Part shown: positions 1-8,122 of the stretch, piece by piece
Layout: each line of letters begins with the position of its first letter
How positions within the stretch are numbered: position 1 is the stretch's first letter
DNA from: Flavobacterium sp.
GTDB taxonomy: Bacteria > Bacteroidota > Bacteroidia > Flavobacteriales > Flavobacteriaceae
DNA length: 43,867 nt
NCBI GenBank assembly: GCA_003497625.1
Contig: DNNO01000043.1
Span: 23,499 to 67,365 of the forward strand
Reading direction: 5' to 3'
Notes under the pieces: generated by a model
Databases searched by the model: none
What the model was told of the DNA's origin: nothing
The model's input: only the letters and a program-made list of their open reading frames with translations
Program-made: the position numbers and the translations under genes

Positions 1-1020
1 CGTTTTCACAAATGGAACCGTGTTATCTTGAATTAGATTTCCAGCTTGATAATAATATTGACTCATACCTCCAAAAAACAAATTGTGCATTCTGTTATTG
101 GTAGCGTCGTACAAACAAGCCTTTCCACTGTGATAATTGCTTAAATATTGATTGAATTGCGTTTGCGGGAAATAACCACCTGCTTTTATATCAACTGGAT
201 ACAAAAATGGCAAATCCACCGCAATTTGAAATACGCCAGATGAAATGGTGTACCCCAACTCTCCATTAGGAAAAATCTGAGGCAATAAATTATAATCGCG
301 ACGGTGCAAATGAACGGCATCTACAACTTCTTCATAATTGGCATAACTCAAACTCGCTCCCGAATTATCAATTGTAAATTTTTGGATGGCATTTGAATAC
401 GTTTGGGTAAACGTTGGATTGTTCATTGGGTTATATCTTCCATCAAAACGATGTCCGCCTACCAAATAAAACGTAGATTCAATTTTTGCCAATTGTCCAC
501 CTGTAATCGCAAAAACATCATTTGATATTTGTTTGAAATAGGATGTTATTGGAGTTCCAGCAATGATAGCATTTATCAAATTAGGCACATCAACTGAAGT
601 CAAATTATTGAACGTTTTATGATCAGCAGCTGTTGTTGAATAAGCATATCCTCCAATAATAAACAAAGCATCTCCGTCTTGATGAAAATTCATATTCGTA
701 GATTGCAATTGCTCTTTAATTCCTGTTGGAAGTGAATTTACTGAAGCCGACCAAGATTGTTGTGTGGCAATGTCTAACACATAAATATCCTTATTGTTTT
801 GAGCATCTGGAAAAGCATTGAAAGGTTGACGCGCATGAACGCCATCTTTTCTTCCGCCAATAATTAGCCATTTTCCATTGTGTTGCGCAAAAGCATAAGA
901 ATGCAATCCTGGTAATCCAGAAACGGAAACAGGCGTTAACACCACATCGTATGCAAAGGTGCTTTGTGCTATTGATGACTGAAAAAAAGCCACCAAAAAC
1001 ACGATTAAAATATTTTTCAT
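1..1020 (-). CDS. Exported kelch-like beta-propeller protein (3' end outside window)
   Basis: The reading frame is open from an ATG at 1020 down to base 1 (340 codons, no stop), so the C-terminus lies outside the window. Residues 1-19 form a signal peptide (hydrophobic core, then SSIAQ). The mature part has repeated blade-like motifs with a double glycine after hydrophobic residues (GG at about 55, 123, 174 and 188, as in WLIIGG, LFIIGG and FYLVGG), the pattern of kelch or galactose-oxidase-type propellers. In flavobacteria such proteins are usually exported and often end in a type IX secretion sorting domain, but that end cannot be seen here. Ligand or partner is unknown. It lies 62 bases after the small exported protein at 1083-1406 on the same strand, so co-transcription is possible. 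Confidence 0.75.
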   Translation of the reverse strand, partial: MKNILIVFLVAFFQSSIAQSTFAYDVVLTPVSVSGLPGLHSYAFAQHNGKWLIIGGRKDGVHARQPFNAFPDAQNNKDIYVLDIATQQSWSASVNSLPTGIKEQLQSTNMNFHQDGDALFIIGGYAYSTTAADHKTFNNLTSVDVPNLINAIIAGTPITSYFKQISNDVFAITGGQLAKIESTFYLVGGHRFDGRYNPMNNPTFTQTYSNAIQKFTIDNSGASLSYANYEEVVDAVHLHRRDYNLLPQIFPNGELGYTISSGVFQIAVDLPFLYPVDIKAGGYFPQTQFNQYLSNYHSGKACLYDATNNRMHNLFFGGMSQYYYQAGNLIQDNTVPFVKT

Positions 1021-1082
1021 TTTACTCCATTATAAGTTAAGCTTGTGCACAAAACACAAACATGTAAATCAACTTGTTTAAT

Positions 1083-1406
1083 TTAGGAAATGAAAAACTT
1101 CGGCGGATGCCAAATGGAATGTTGGTATTTAGAAATAAAGATTTTTTCGTAGTTCGATTGTTCTTTTTCTATTTGGAATTCTGGAAACGAAATTTCAGGT
1201 TTAAAATCTAATTCGGCTACAAATTGAACCGGACTAAAATTCAAACTCATGATGATTTTTCCTTTCTCACAACCCGAAGATGCAGAACCTGATTTATTAC
1301 AAGTTTGTTCACAATTTTCACTCGCAAGCATTTTCATTGCCCTTACAGATGGCAACGTCACCAGAAGCAATAAGTAAAAACAAAGTATGTGAACTAAAAA
1401 TTTCAT
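1083..1406 (-). CDS. Small exported cysteine-containing protein, unknown function
   Basis: A 107-residue protein with a clear signal peptide (residues 1-23, hydrophobic LLLLV core, cut near SVRA). The mature part carries three close cysteines (C32, C36, C46) in a stretch rich in Ser, Lys and Gly, then a beta-rich tail ending in an aromatic segment (IWHPPKFF). I do not recognise a named family. The cysteines may bind metal or form disulfides; this is inference. A TATATTTG promoter element sits only about five bases before the ATG, so the message would be almost leaderless. A GTAAC-N4-GTTAC palindrome lies 21 bases further upstream, matching the arrangement at the DUF6132 gene next door, which suggests shared regulation. 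Confidence 0.65.
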   Translation of the reverse strand: MKFLVHILCFYLLLLVTLPSVRAMKMLASENCEQTCNKSGSASSGCEKGKIIMSLNFSPVQFVAELDFKPEISFPEFQIEKEQSNYEKIFISKYQHSIWHPPKFFIS

Positions 1407-1410
1407 TCAA

Positions 1411-1453
1411 CAAATATATACAAACTTTAAAAACATTTGGTAACATTTGTTAC
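1411..1453 (-). promoter_or_regulatory. Promoter -7 element with upstream Fnr/Crp-like palindrome
   Basis: Read on the minus strand, 1418-1411 is TATATTTG, a match to the Bacteroidota -7 consensus TAnnTTTG. After 21 bases comes the perfect palindrome GTAAC-ATTT-GTTAC at 1440-1453. The palindrome centre lies about 40 bases before the predicted start of transcription, where a class II activator would bind in place of a -33 element. The regulator is not in the window. Confidence 0.55.
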
Positions 1454-1461
1454 ACAAGAAA

Positions 1462-1665
1462 TTAGGATGGTTTCTTTTTAAAAAAATCGCTTATCATATT
1501 AAACAGTAAACCTCCTAAAACGCCACCATACAAAGTGCTATTTAATGGTTTTGAAGTGATAGAACAGGTTCCGGAAACACATCCAACATAATGGTAATAA
1601 GCGTAGCCCGAAATTAAACCGATTACAACTCCAATTAATGTGATAATAATTACTTTTTTATTCAT
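1462..1665 (-). CDS. DUF6132 family small membrane protein
   Basis: A 67-residue protein with two membrane segments (about 4-26 and 43-60) separated by the motif GCVSGTCSITSKPLNSTLYGG. This fits the DUF6132 pattern (GC-x-SGTC-x-ITS-x-P-x-NS then YG). The two conserved cysteines in the loop suggest a thiol- or metal-related role at the inner membrane; the family has no assigned function. The last residues (FFKKKPS) are basic and probably cytoplasmic. The gene follows the MBOAT gene by 59 bases but has its own promoter-like site and a GTAAC-N4-GTTAC palindrome, so it is probably regulated separately from the O-acylation operon and together with the gene at 1083-1406. Confidence 0.85.
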   Translation of the reverse strand: MNKKVIIITLIGVVIGLISGYAYYHYVGCVSGTCSITSKPLNSTLYGGVLGGLLFNMISDFFKKKPS

Positions 1666-1680
1666 CTTGTTTTAAAAGTA

Positions 1681-1724
1681 CAAAGTTACATTTCGTTCAA
1701 AAGTAAAATGGTAACAAAAGTTAC
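1681..1724 (-). promoter_or_regulatory. DUF6132 promoter with Fnr/Crp-like palindrome
   Basis: On the minus strand, 1688-1681 reads TAACTTTG (fits TAnnTTTG). The palindrome GTAAC-AAAA-GTTAC lies at 1711-1724, 22 bases upstream, and abuts the MBOAT stop codon. The spacing matches the site at 1411-1453 to within one base. A second -7-like box (TACTTTTG, 1698-1705) lies between them. Confidence 0.55.
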
Positions 1725-3239
1725 TTAAAACTGAAAATAAATAAACGGTTGCGCACCTGCAGAAGCCGTAGCATAAACCACCCAATAAATCAAACCTAAT
1801 AAAACAGCTTTTGCCACTAATGGTAGAGTTGAAAATGTTTTTTGCATACCAGCTAAAGTTTTTACTGGAACAAAATGCCAAACCACTCCAATAGCGATTA
1901 ATAAAAAGACGTTTTTATAACCTAAAATGATGGTTTGCCATTGATTTAAATCGAAAGTTAATTTGGTAATATTATCTGCAATTTGAAATGCCGTTGCAAA
2001 ATCTTTCGCTCTAAAAAACAACCAACAAAACACTACAAAATGGAAGGTTAAAATAACTTGTATAGTTCTAACGAATATATTTTTTGGCAATTTAATAAAC
2101 TGACCAAAGAATTTTTCTACTACTAAAGCTAATCCGTGTAAAACACCCCAAACTACAAATTTCCATGAAGCACCGTGCCATAAACCTCCTAATAACATGG
2201 TCATGAATAAGTTGAAGTAGGTTCTGATTTTTCCTTTACGATTTCCTCCCATTGAGATATACAAATAATCGCGTAACCAAGTGGAAAGCGAAATATGCCA
2301 TCTTCTCCAAAACTCGGTAATAGAACCAGATTGATAAGGCGTTCTAAAGTTATCAGGCAACCAAAATCCCATTAATAAAGCTAATCCAATTGCAATATCA
2401 GAATAACCAGAGAAGTCGCAATAAATTTGGATAGCATAACCATAGGAAGCCATCAAATTTTCGAAGGCTGTATAACTGTTTGGCGCATCAAAAACACGGT
2501 CAACGAAGTTGCTTGAAATGTAATCTGAAATAACTGCTTTTTTGATTAATCCGCCAATAATCAAGAATAAAGCACGATTGAAATCTTCTTTCGTAAGTTT
2601 TAATTTCTCATAAATCTGCGGAATAAAATCACTTGCTCTAACAATTGGTCCGGCTACTAATTGCGGGAAAAAAGAAACGAAGAATAAGAAATCCATGAAA
2701 CTTTTCGTAGGTTCTAATTCTCTTCGATACACATCGATGGTGTAGCTTAACGTTTGGAAAGTATAAAATGAAATTCCGACAGGAAGAATAATGTCTTCAA
2801 ACTTCATAGTTCCGTCGAAAAGTGAATTGTAATTATCAATGAAGAAATTGGTATATTTAAAATAAGCCAACATCCCTAGGTTAATCAACAAGCTCAATAT
2901 CATATAAAATTTACGATAGCCTTGTTTGGCTTCTTCATAAATTAATCGCGATAAAGCATAATCCACTACCGAAGAAAAAATCAACAATCCAAAATAGATT
3001 CCACTTGATTTATAATAGAAAAACAAAGAAAACAAAACCACATAAGTAATGCGGAAATAATGGGTTTTGCGGGATAAAATATAAATCACGTAAAAAACCA
3101 GGAACAAACCAAGAAACAAAGCACTATTGAATAAAAGCGGTTGTTTTGGATTGAATAAAAACCAATTTTTAATGGTGGCTAAATCGATATTCCCTACATT
3201 TTCAAGAAACCAATTTTGTATGCTAAAAAGTGCTTTCAC
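1725..3239 (-). CDS. MBOAT family membrane O-acyltransferase (AlgI-like)
   Basis: A 504-residue polytopic membrane protein with the MBOAT signatures: EFWRRWHISLSTWLRDYLY (about 309-327, His315) and LGGLWHGASW (about 350-359, with the invariant catalytic His355 in WHG). Length and motifs fit AlgI/DltB/PatA-type transferases, which move acyl groups (usually acetyl) across the inner membrane for attachment to polysaccharide or other envelope polymers. It starts with GTG in a TAGTG overlap with the preceding SGNH gene, implying translational coupling. The two SGNH proteins upstream are the likely periplasmic partners that complete acyl transfer, as AlgJ/AlgX do with AlgI. The acceptor polymer is unknown, because no glycosyltransferase or polymerase genes are nearby. 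Confidence 0.93.
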   Translation of the reverse strand: MKALFSIQNWFLENVGNIDLATIKNWFLFNPKQPLLFNSALFLGLFLVFYVIYILSRKTHYFRITYVVLFSLFFYYKSSGIYFGLLIFSSVVDYALSRLIYEEAKQGYRKFYMILSLLINLGMLAYFKYTNFFIDNYNSLFDGTMKFEDIILPVGISFYTFQTLSYTIDVYRRELEPTKSFMDFLFFVSFFPQLVAGPIVRASDFIPQIYEKLKLTKEDFNRALFLIIGGLIKKAVISDYISSNFVDRVFDAPNSYTAFENLMASYGYAIQIYCDFSGYSDIAIGLALLMGFWLPDNFRTPYQSGSITEFWRRWHISLSTWLRDYLYISMGGNRKGKIRTYFNLFMTMLLGGLWHGASWKFVVWGVLHGLALVVEKFFGQFIKLPKNIFVRTIQVILTFHFVVFCWLFFRAKDFATAFQIADNITKLTFDLNQWQTIILGYKNVFLLIAIGVVWHFVPVKTLAGMQKTFSTLPLVAKAVLLGLIYWVVYATASAGAQPFIYFQF

Positions 3240-4663
3240 TACTGCTTTGTCGATTTAAATAATTCGTATGATTGTAAAAAGGCTTCAAAAAACAAATCGC
3301 CTTGTTTTTCATATCCTGCTTTTGAATAATGTACCTTGTCTCTTGCCATATATCCTTTTGCTGCATTTCTACTTATTGCTTTATTACCTCCAAAAACTTG
3401 AAGTAAATCCCAAACAGCATAATTTTTTACATGCGCATTTTCTTCAATGAATTCGGCATATTTTTCAATAAATGTATTTTTATATTTTCGATGTAAAACC
3501 GAAGGTGGTGACGTCATTACCAAAACACAAGCTTGCGGATTTTTATCTTTAATTCCCTGAATCATTTGGTTCAAATGAGCAAAATATTGGTCGCCAGATT
3601 GTTTATCAAAACTCTCATTGGTTCCCAAAGAAATAATCACTAAATCTGGATTTAAAGCGGGCAATTGCTCATTGAACAATCTGAATTTATTATAATCTGA
3701 AGCTTTCGCACCATTTACTCCAATACTGTGATAGATGACACCTGAATTATCATTTTCTAAAACCAAACCGTTCAAAGCAAAATCATCAATTTCTTGATTT
3801 GGAACGATGGCAATTTTATCTAAAGGTGTTTCCGAAATATAATCGTTTGAAAATGGTGAAGGTTGTAATTCAATTGGAATATATTCCGTTTTTGTACTGG
3901 TTTTCGATTGTGTTCCTTTAGTTGGAATCGTCAAAACTTTTCCATCGCGAATCATATCGCTTTTTAAACCGTTTGCTTTTTTCAAAGCTTTTAAAGAAAC
4001 GTTGTATTTGTCTGCAATTCCTCCTAAAACTTCACCTGGTTTTACTTTATGCGTAATTTTTTTCGGAACTTTTCGTTCAATGACAATGTTTTTATTAGAT
4101 ATTGAAACATCAAACAAGTTGACATTTTGAGGCGTAATCACTTTTAATTTCGTGAAATTATATTGGGCATCTTTTACATTCAATTGTATCGCAAAATCTT
4201 TTGAAGTAGTTTCCATAGAAAAACCGCTTAAACCAACTGGACGATTAGCATCGGCATACAAATTTCGAAAACTTTGAAAATTTCCAGAGGCTGAATAGCG
4301 AATTGGTGCGCTATTATTTGTCTTAGCTACGCTATATGGAAAAGTAAATCCAAAACCTCCATTTCCATATACTTTTTGAAACTGAGTACGAATTTTAGCC
4401 GTAAACAAATCCGCTTGAATATGCGAATCGCCAATATGAACAATATTAATCTTACCCGATTTACTTTGTTCTAATTGATACATTTTCTCATAAAACACCA
4501 AAAGCGCATTCGGATTGTGAATGTCGTTTCCTGTAAAAGTAACCTCAATAGAATCAACTACGGGAATATCTACATAAACCGAGTCCATTGGCACCAATAA
4601 AGTATCTTGAGAAAATCCAAAAAAAGAAATCCCCAACAAAAGCATCAAAAATCTATTCTTCAT
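3239..4663 (-). CDS. SGNH/GDSL hydrolase-fold protein with internal LysM domain
   Basis: A 474-residue exported protein (signal peptide 1-18, ending FGFSQ). SGNH block I is HIGDSH (Ser80), block II is the GVNGA region (315-319), block III is SLGTNE (Asn349) and block V is RDKVHY (Asp442, His445), so the catalytic set looks intact. A LysM module sits at about 203-247 (THKVKPGEVLGGIADKYNV, ending KVLTIP), between blocks I and II. LysM binds N-acetylglucosamine-containing glycans, usually peptidoglycan. With the adjacent MBOAT gene, an acyl-transfer role in the periplasm is more likely than simple esterase action; this is inference. It overlaps the next SGNH gene by 11 bases and shares one base with the MBOAT gene. 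Confidence 0.88.
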   Translation of the reverse strand: MKNRFLMLLLGISFFGFSQDTLLVPMDSVYVDIPVVDSIEVTFTGNDIHNPNALLVFYEKMYQLEQSKSGKINIVHIGDSHIQADLFTAKIRTQFQKVYGNGGFGFTFPYSVAKTNNSAPIRYSASGNFQSFRNLYADANRPVGLSGFSMETTSKDFAIQLNVKDAQYNFTKLKVITPQNVNLFDVSISNKNIVIERKVPKKITHKVKPGEVLGGIADKYNVSLKALKKANGLKSDMIRDGKVLTIPTKGTQSKTSTKTEYIPIELQPSPFSNDYISETPLDKIAIVPNQEIDDFALNGLVLENDNSGVIYHSIGVNGAKASDYNKFRLFNEQLPALNPDLVIISLGTNESFDKQSGDQYFAHLNQMIQGIKDKNPQACVLVMTSPPSVLHRKYKNTFIEKYAEFIEENAHVKNYAVWDLLQVFGGNKAISRNAAKGYMARDKVHYSKAGYEKQGDLFFEAFLQSYELFKSTKQ

Positions 4664-6104
4664 AAACGGAATCTTTATTGATTATGACACTATCTTTCTT
4701 GATAGGGACTACTGGTTTTTTACGCTTCTTTCTCAATCCTTTATAGGTTTCATAGCCTTGATTTAATTGAGTAAAAATTAAATTTGCAGCTTCTTTGGCT
4801 CCTCTGTGATTAAAATGCGTGTAATCTTTATTAGCTCTGGCTGGCTCTTGTTCTACCCATTGAATCATAGAACCATCGCCACCCATTAACGTGTACATAT
4901 TTACAAAACTCGATTCCGATTTAATAGCATATCGTTTTTGTGCTGTATTTAATGGCACTACGGCAGAATCGGTTTTCATTTCTAAATCGTATTTGGTAGA
5001 TTTATCTGCAGTTGACACAATCAAAATAGAAACTCCGGGAAAACATTCTTTCAAATGGGCTACTACTTTTGCCATTCGTTTTTCGTACCAACCATAGTTT
5101 AACGAACCGTAATTTAAAACGTTAGCACCATATTGCAAAACGATTAAATCGTAATCTAATTTCGAATGAAATGCACGCATGGTTGCCACATCAAAACTTC
5201 CAATTGGCAAACCTGAATTTCCTCTATTCGAAAAATTATCTACATGAACCCCTTTTCCGTCATCAAAATTGAATCCGTAAATTGGAATAGAATCGGCTTG
5301 TTTGAAATTGACTTTGATACTTTTTAAATTTCCTTCTGATAAGGTTAAGGTATTAACCAATTTATTAGGCGCCAATTTCTTAACAATAGTATCGGTGCCC
5401 GAGATGTAAAACACTTTTCCTTCTTTATTCGACGAACTTCCGTAGAATAAGGTTGGACGAGGTAAGTCTGAAGCAAATCTTGTTTTGTTGGCTTTGTATT
5501 TTACCCAAGCTACATTTGCAGTATCATTCGCATAAAACACATGTCCGTTTACACCAAATGGATTGGATGGACGCTTTACTTTTAAATATGATTGTGTTTT
5601 CCAGTTTCCAGAAAATTCGTGAGTAATTGAACTACGAGAAGTAGCTGATTCCGATGTAATATTCACAAATCCAACACCTTGTCCACCAAATTTTTCTTGT
5701 AAATACGTTCTAAAATCTTTTACAATTAAATCGCCATCCGTCATCGAATCACCAAAATAAGCAATACGAACATTACCTTCTTTTTTGGTTTCTAATTGAA
5801 ATAGCTTTTCAAAAAATGTCGCTAAATATTGATTTCCGGTATATTCTTCAAAAGTTTCCGCTGGAAATTGAATACCGTTTACAACTTTGTAATCGATAAT
5901 GGTTTTTGCCATCGAATCTTCGGCAACGTCACCCTCATCTTCAGCAATCGCTTCCAAAAGCAAACTATCAACCACTACATTTTTAGAATTAAAAGTGCTT
6001 TCTGTAAATAATTTCTTGGGTAATAACGTCTTGAATGCCAAAAAAGACAATCCAGAAACGATTACCACGATTAAAGTTTGAAAAAAATATTTTGATGTAT
6101 TCAC
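4653..6104 (-). CDS. SGNH hydrolase-fold protein, membrane-anchored
   Basis: A 483-residue protein with an N-terminal signal anchor (about 8-27) and an acidic linker (50-63). Block I is YFGDSMTDGD (Ser120), block III is LQYGANV (Asn328) and block V is KDYTHFNHRG (Asp427, His430), a complete SGNH set. It is a diverged paralogue of the neighbour at 3239-4663, without LysM and with a basic tail (KGLRKKRKKP). In MBOAT clusters this type of protein receives or places the acyl group on the periplasmic side. The start is GTG; the next in-frame ATG is too far in and would remove the anchor. It lies 59 bases after argS on the same strand, with no promoter seen in the gap, so read-through from argS is possible. 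Confidence 0.85.
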   Translation of the reverse strand: MNTSKYFFQTLIVVIVSGLSFLAFKTLLPKKLFTESTFNSKNVVVDSLLLEAIAEDEGDVAEDSMAKTIIDYKVVNGIQFPAETFEEYTGNQYLATFFEKLFQLETKKEGNVRIAYFGDSMTDGDLIVKDFRTYLQEKFGGQGVGFVNITSESATSRSSITHEFSGNWKTQSYLKVKRPSNPFGVNGHVFYANDTANVAWVKYKANKTRFASDLPRPTLFYGSSSNKEGKVFYISGTDTIVKKLAPNKLVNTLTLSEGNLKSIKVNFKQADSIPIYGFNFDDGKGVHVDNFSNRGNSGLPIGSFDVATMRAFHSKLDYDLIVLQYGANVLNYGSLNYGWYEKRMAKVVAHLKECFPGVSILIVSTADKSTKYDLEMKTDSAVVPLNTAQKRYAIKSESSFVNMYTLMGGDGSMIQWVEQEPARANKDYTHFNHRGAKEAANLIFTQLNQGYETYKGLRKKRKKPVVPIKKDSVIINKDSVYEE

Positions 6105-6163
6105 TTAATTTTTCTTGCTGTATTTAAAACTCCTAATTCGTATTTTCAACTTCGCTCTTTTAA

Positions 6164-7942
6164 CTACATTCTTTCTGGAACTTCAATTCCTAATAACTGA
6201 AATGCATTTTTTATTGTGTTTCCAACCGATTTTGACAATTGTACACGGAACACTTTTTTGTCGTGATTTTCTTCTCCTAAAATTGAAACTTGTTGGTAGA
6301 ACGAATTGAATTCTTTTACCAAATCATACGTATAATTCGCAATCAACGCTGGACTATGATTCTCAGCCGCATTTTGAATTACTTCAGGGAATAATTGCAC
6401 TTGTTTGATTAATTCTTTCTCTTTTTCGTGTAATTCTAATCCTGAAATTGAAATCGAAGTATCAAAATCGGCTTTTCTTAAAATCGATTGAATACGAGCG
6501 TAAGTGTACTGAATAAATGGTCCTGTATTTCCAGCAAAATCAACTGATTCTTCTGGATTGAACATCATTTGTTTTTTAGGATCCACCTTCAACATATAAT
6601 ATTTCAAAGCTCCTAAACCTATTGTTTTGAACAACACCGCTTTTTCTTCTTCAGAATAACCGTCTAATTTCCCTAATTCTTCCGAAATAGTTTGCGCTGT
6701 CGTAGTCATTTCAGCCATTAAATCATCAGCATCTACAACGGTTCCTTCACGCGATTTCATTTTCCCAGAAGGTAATTCAACCATTCCGTACGATAAATGA
6801 TATAAGCTATCTGCCCAATCAAATCCTAACTTTTTCAAGATTAAGAACAATACTTTGAAATGGTAATCTTGTTCATTTCCTACTGTGTAAACCATTCCAC
6901 CAACATCTGGAAAATCTTTCACACGTTGAATAGCTGTTCCAATATCTTGTGTCATGTAAACCGCTGTTCCGTCAGAACGAAGCACGATTTTTCTATCTAA
7001 ACCATCCGCCGTTAAATCAATCCAAACAGAACCATCAGGGTCTTTCTCGAAAATGCCTTTTTCTAAACCAAATTGCACTACTTCTTTTCCAAGTAAGTAT
7101 GTATTTGATTCATAATAATAGCTATCAAAATTTACGCCAAGGTTTTTGTACGTTTGTTCAAAACCATCATACACCCATTGGTTCATGGTTTTCCAAAGTT
7201 CAATAACTTCTGGTTTTCCATTTTCCCAATCTAAAAGCATTTGTTGTGCTTCTAAAATTGATGGTGCTAGTTTTTTTGCTTCGTCTTCAGTTTTACCTTG
7301 AGCGATTAATTCCGAAATTTCTTTTTTGTATTGTTTGTCGAATTCAACGTAGAAATTTCCAACCAATTTATCACCTTTCAATCCTGTTGATTCTGGTGTT
7401 TGTCCGTTTCCGAATTTTTGCCATGCCAACATCGATTTACAGATATGAATTCCTCTATCGTTGATAATTTGTGTTTTGTATACTTTTTTCCCAGAAGCTT
7501 TAATGATTTCGGCAACCGAATAACCCAATAAGTTATTACGAATGTGACCTAAATGCAAAGGTTTATTAGTATTTGGCGAAGAATACTCTACCATAACCGC
7601 CTTTTCTCCTTCTTTTGGAGCTACAAAACCAAATGTCTCGTTGTTTTTAATTGTATTAAAAAATTCCACATAAAAAGCATCTGAAATGACGATATTTAAA
7701 AATCCGCCTACCACATTGAACTTAGCCACTTCATTTACGTTTGCCACTAAGTAATTTCCAATCTGATTTCCGATTTCAACTGGGTTGCCTTTTAATGCTT
7801 TTACCAAAGGAAAAACTACCATAGTAATATCACCTTCAAACTCTTTCCTAGTAGCTTGAAATTCAACTTTTTCGATAGAAATATTGAACAATTCGAGAAC
7901 CGCTTTTTGGATGTGTGTTGTTAATGTGTGATGTAATGTCAT
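6164..7942 (-). CDS. argS: Arginyl-tRNA synthetase
   Basis: A 592-residue class I aminoacyl-tRNA synthetase that charges tRNA-Arg. The N-terminal additional domain occupies about 1-110. The HIGH signature is HLGH (130-133) after SSPNTNKP. The KMSKS site appears as KMKSREG (394-400), a variant common in ArgS. The C-terminal helical anticodon-binding domain ends NAFQLLGIEVPERM. Full length for the family. A TACCTTTG promoter element lies 24 bases upstream of the ATG. The O-acylation operon follows 59 bases downstream on the same strand. Confidence 0.97.
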   Translation of the reverse strand: MTLHHTLTTHIQKAVLELFNISIEKVEFQATRKEFEGDITMVVFPLVKALKGNPVEIGNQIGNYLVANVNEVAKFNVVGGFLNIVISDAFYVEFFNTIKNNETFGFVAPKEGEKAVMVEYSSPNTNKPLHLGHIRNNLLGYSVAEIIKASGKKVYKTQIINDRGIHICKSMLAWQKFGNGQTPESTGLKGDKLVGNFYVEFDKQYKKEISELIAQGKTEDEAKKLAPSILEAQQMLLDWENGKPEVIELWKTMNQWVYDGFEQTYKNLGVNFDSYYYESNTYLLGKEVVQFGLEKGIFEKDPDGSVWIDLTADGLDRKIVLRSDGTAVYMTQDIGTAIQRVKDFPDVGGMVYTVGNEQDYHFKVLFLILKKLGFDWADSLYHLSYGMVELPSGKMKSREGTVVDADDLMAEMTTTAQTISEELGKLDGYSEEEKAVLFKTIGLGALKYYMLKVDPKKQMMFNPEESVDFAGNTGPFIQYTYARIQSILRKADFDTSISISGLELHEKEKELIKQVQLFPEVIQNAAENHSPALIANYTYDLVKEFNSFYQQVSILGEENHDKKVFRVQLSKSVGNTIKNAFQLLGIEVPERM

Positions 7943-7965
7943 TTTACCTTATTTTTTTGAACGTG

Positions 7966-7973
7966 CAAAGGTA
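7966..7973 (-). promoter_or_regulatory. argS promoter -7 element
   Basis: Reads TACCTTTG on the minus strand, an exact TAnnTTTG match placed 24 bases before the argS ATG. No clear -33 TTTG at the usual 17-23 base spacing was seen. The rest of the 180-base divergent gap (7943-8122) holds no gene that I can see. Confidence 0.5.
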
Positions 7974-8122
7974 AGAATTTTGATAATAGAATGATGAAAT
8001 AAAATTTCAGAAATCGCCTTCAAATGTTAAAAAAAATATAATTAGCAAAAATACTGTAACAATTAACAAATGTTGAAGTCTACTAACCACAATCATCAAT
8101 CATTTTAATTAAAAACAAACAA

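Noticed and set aside
1681-1724. Three CAAA units spaced 17 bases apart (1681, 1698, 1715) as a separate direct-repeat operator
   Set aside because: Each is part of a -7-like box or of the palindrome already described, so no extra element is needed.
6949-7464. Open frames on the plus strand inside argS
   Set aside because: They lie opposite a conserved gene and have no recognisable protein features.
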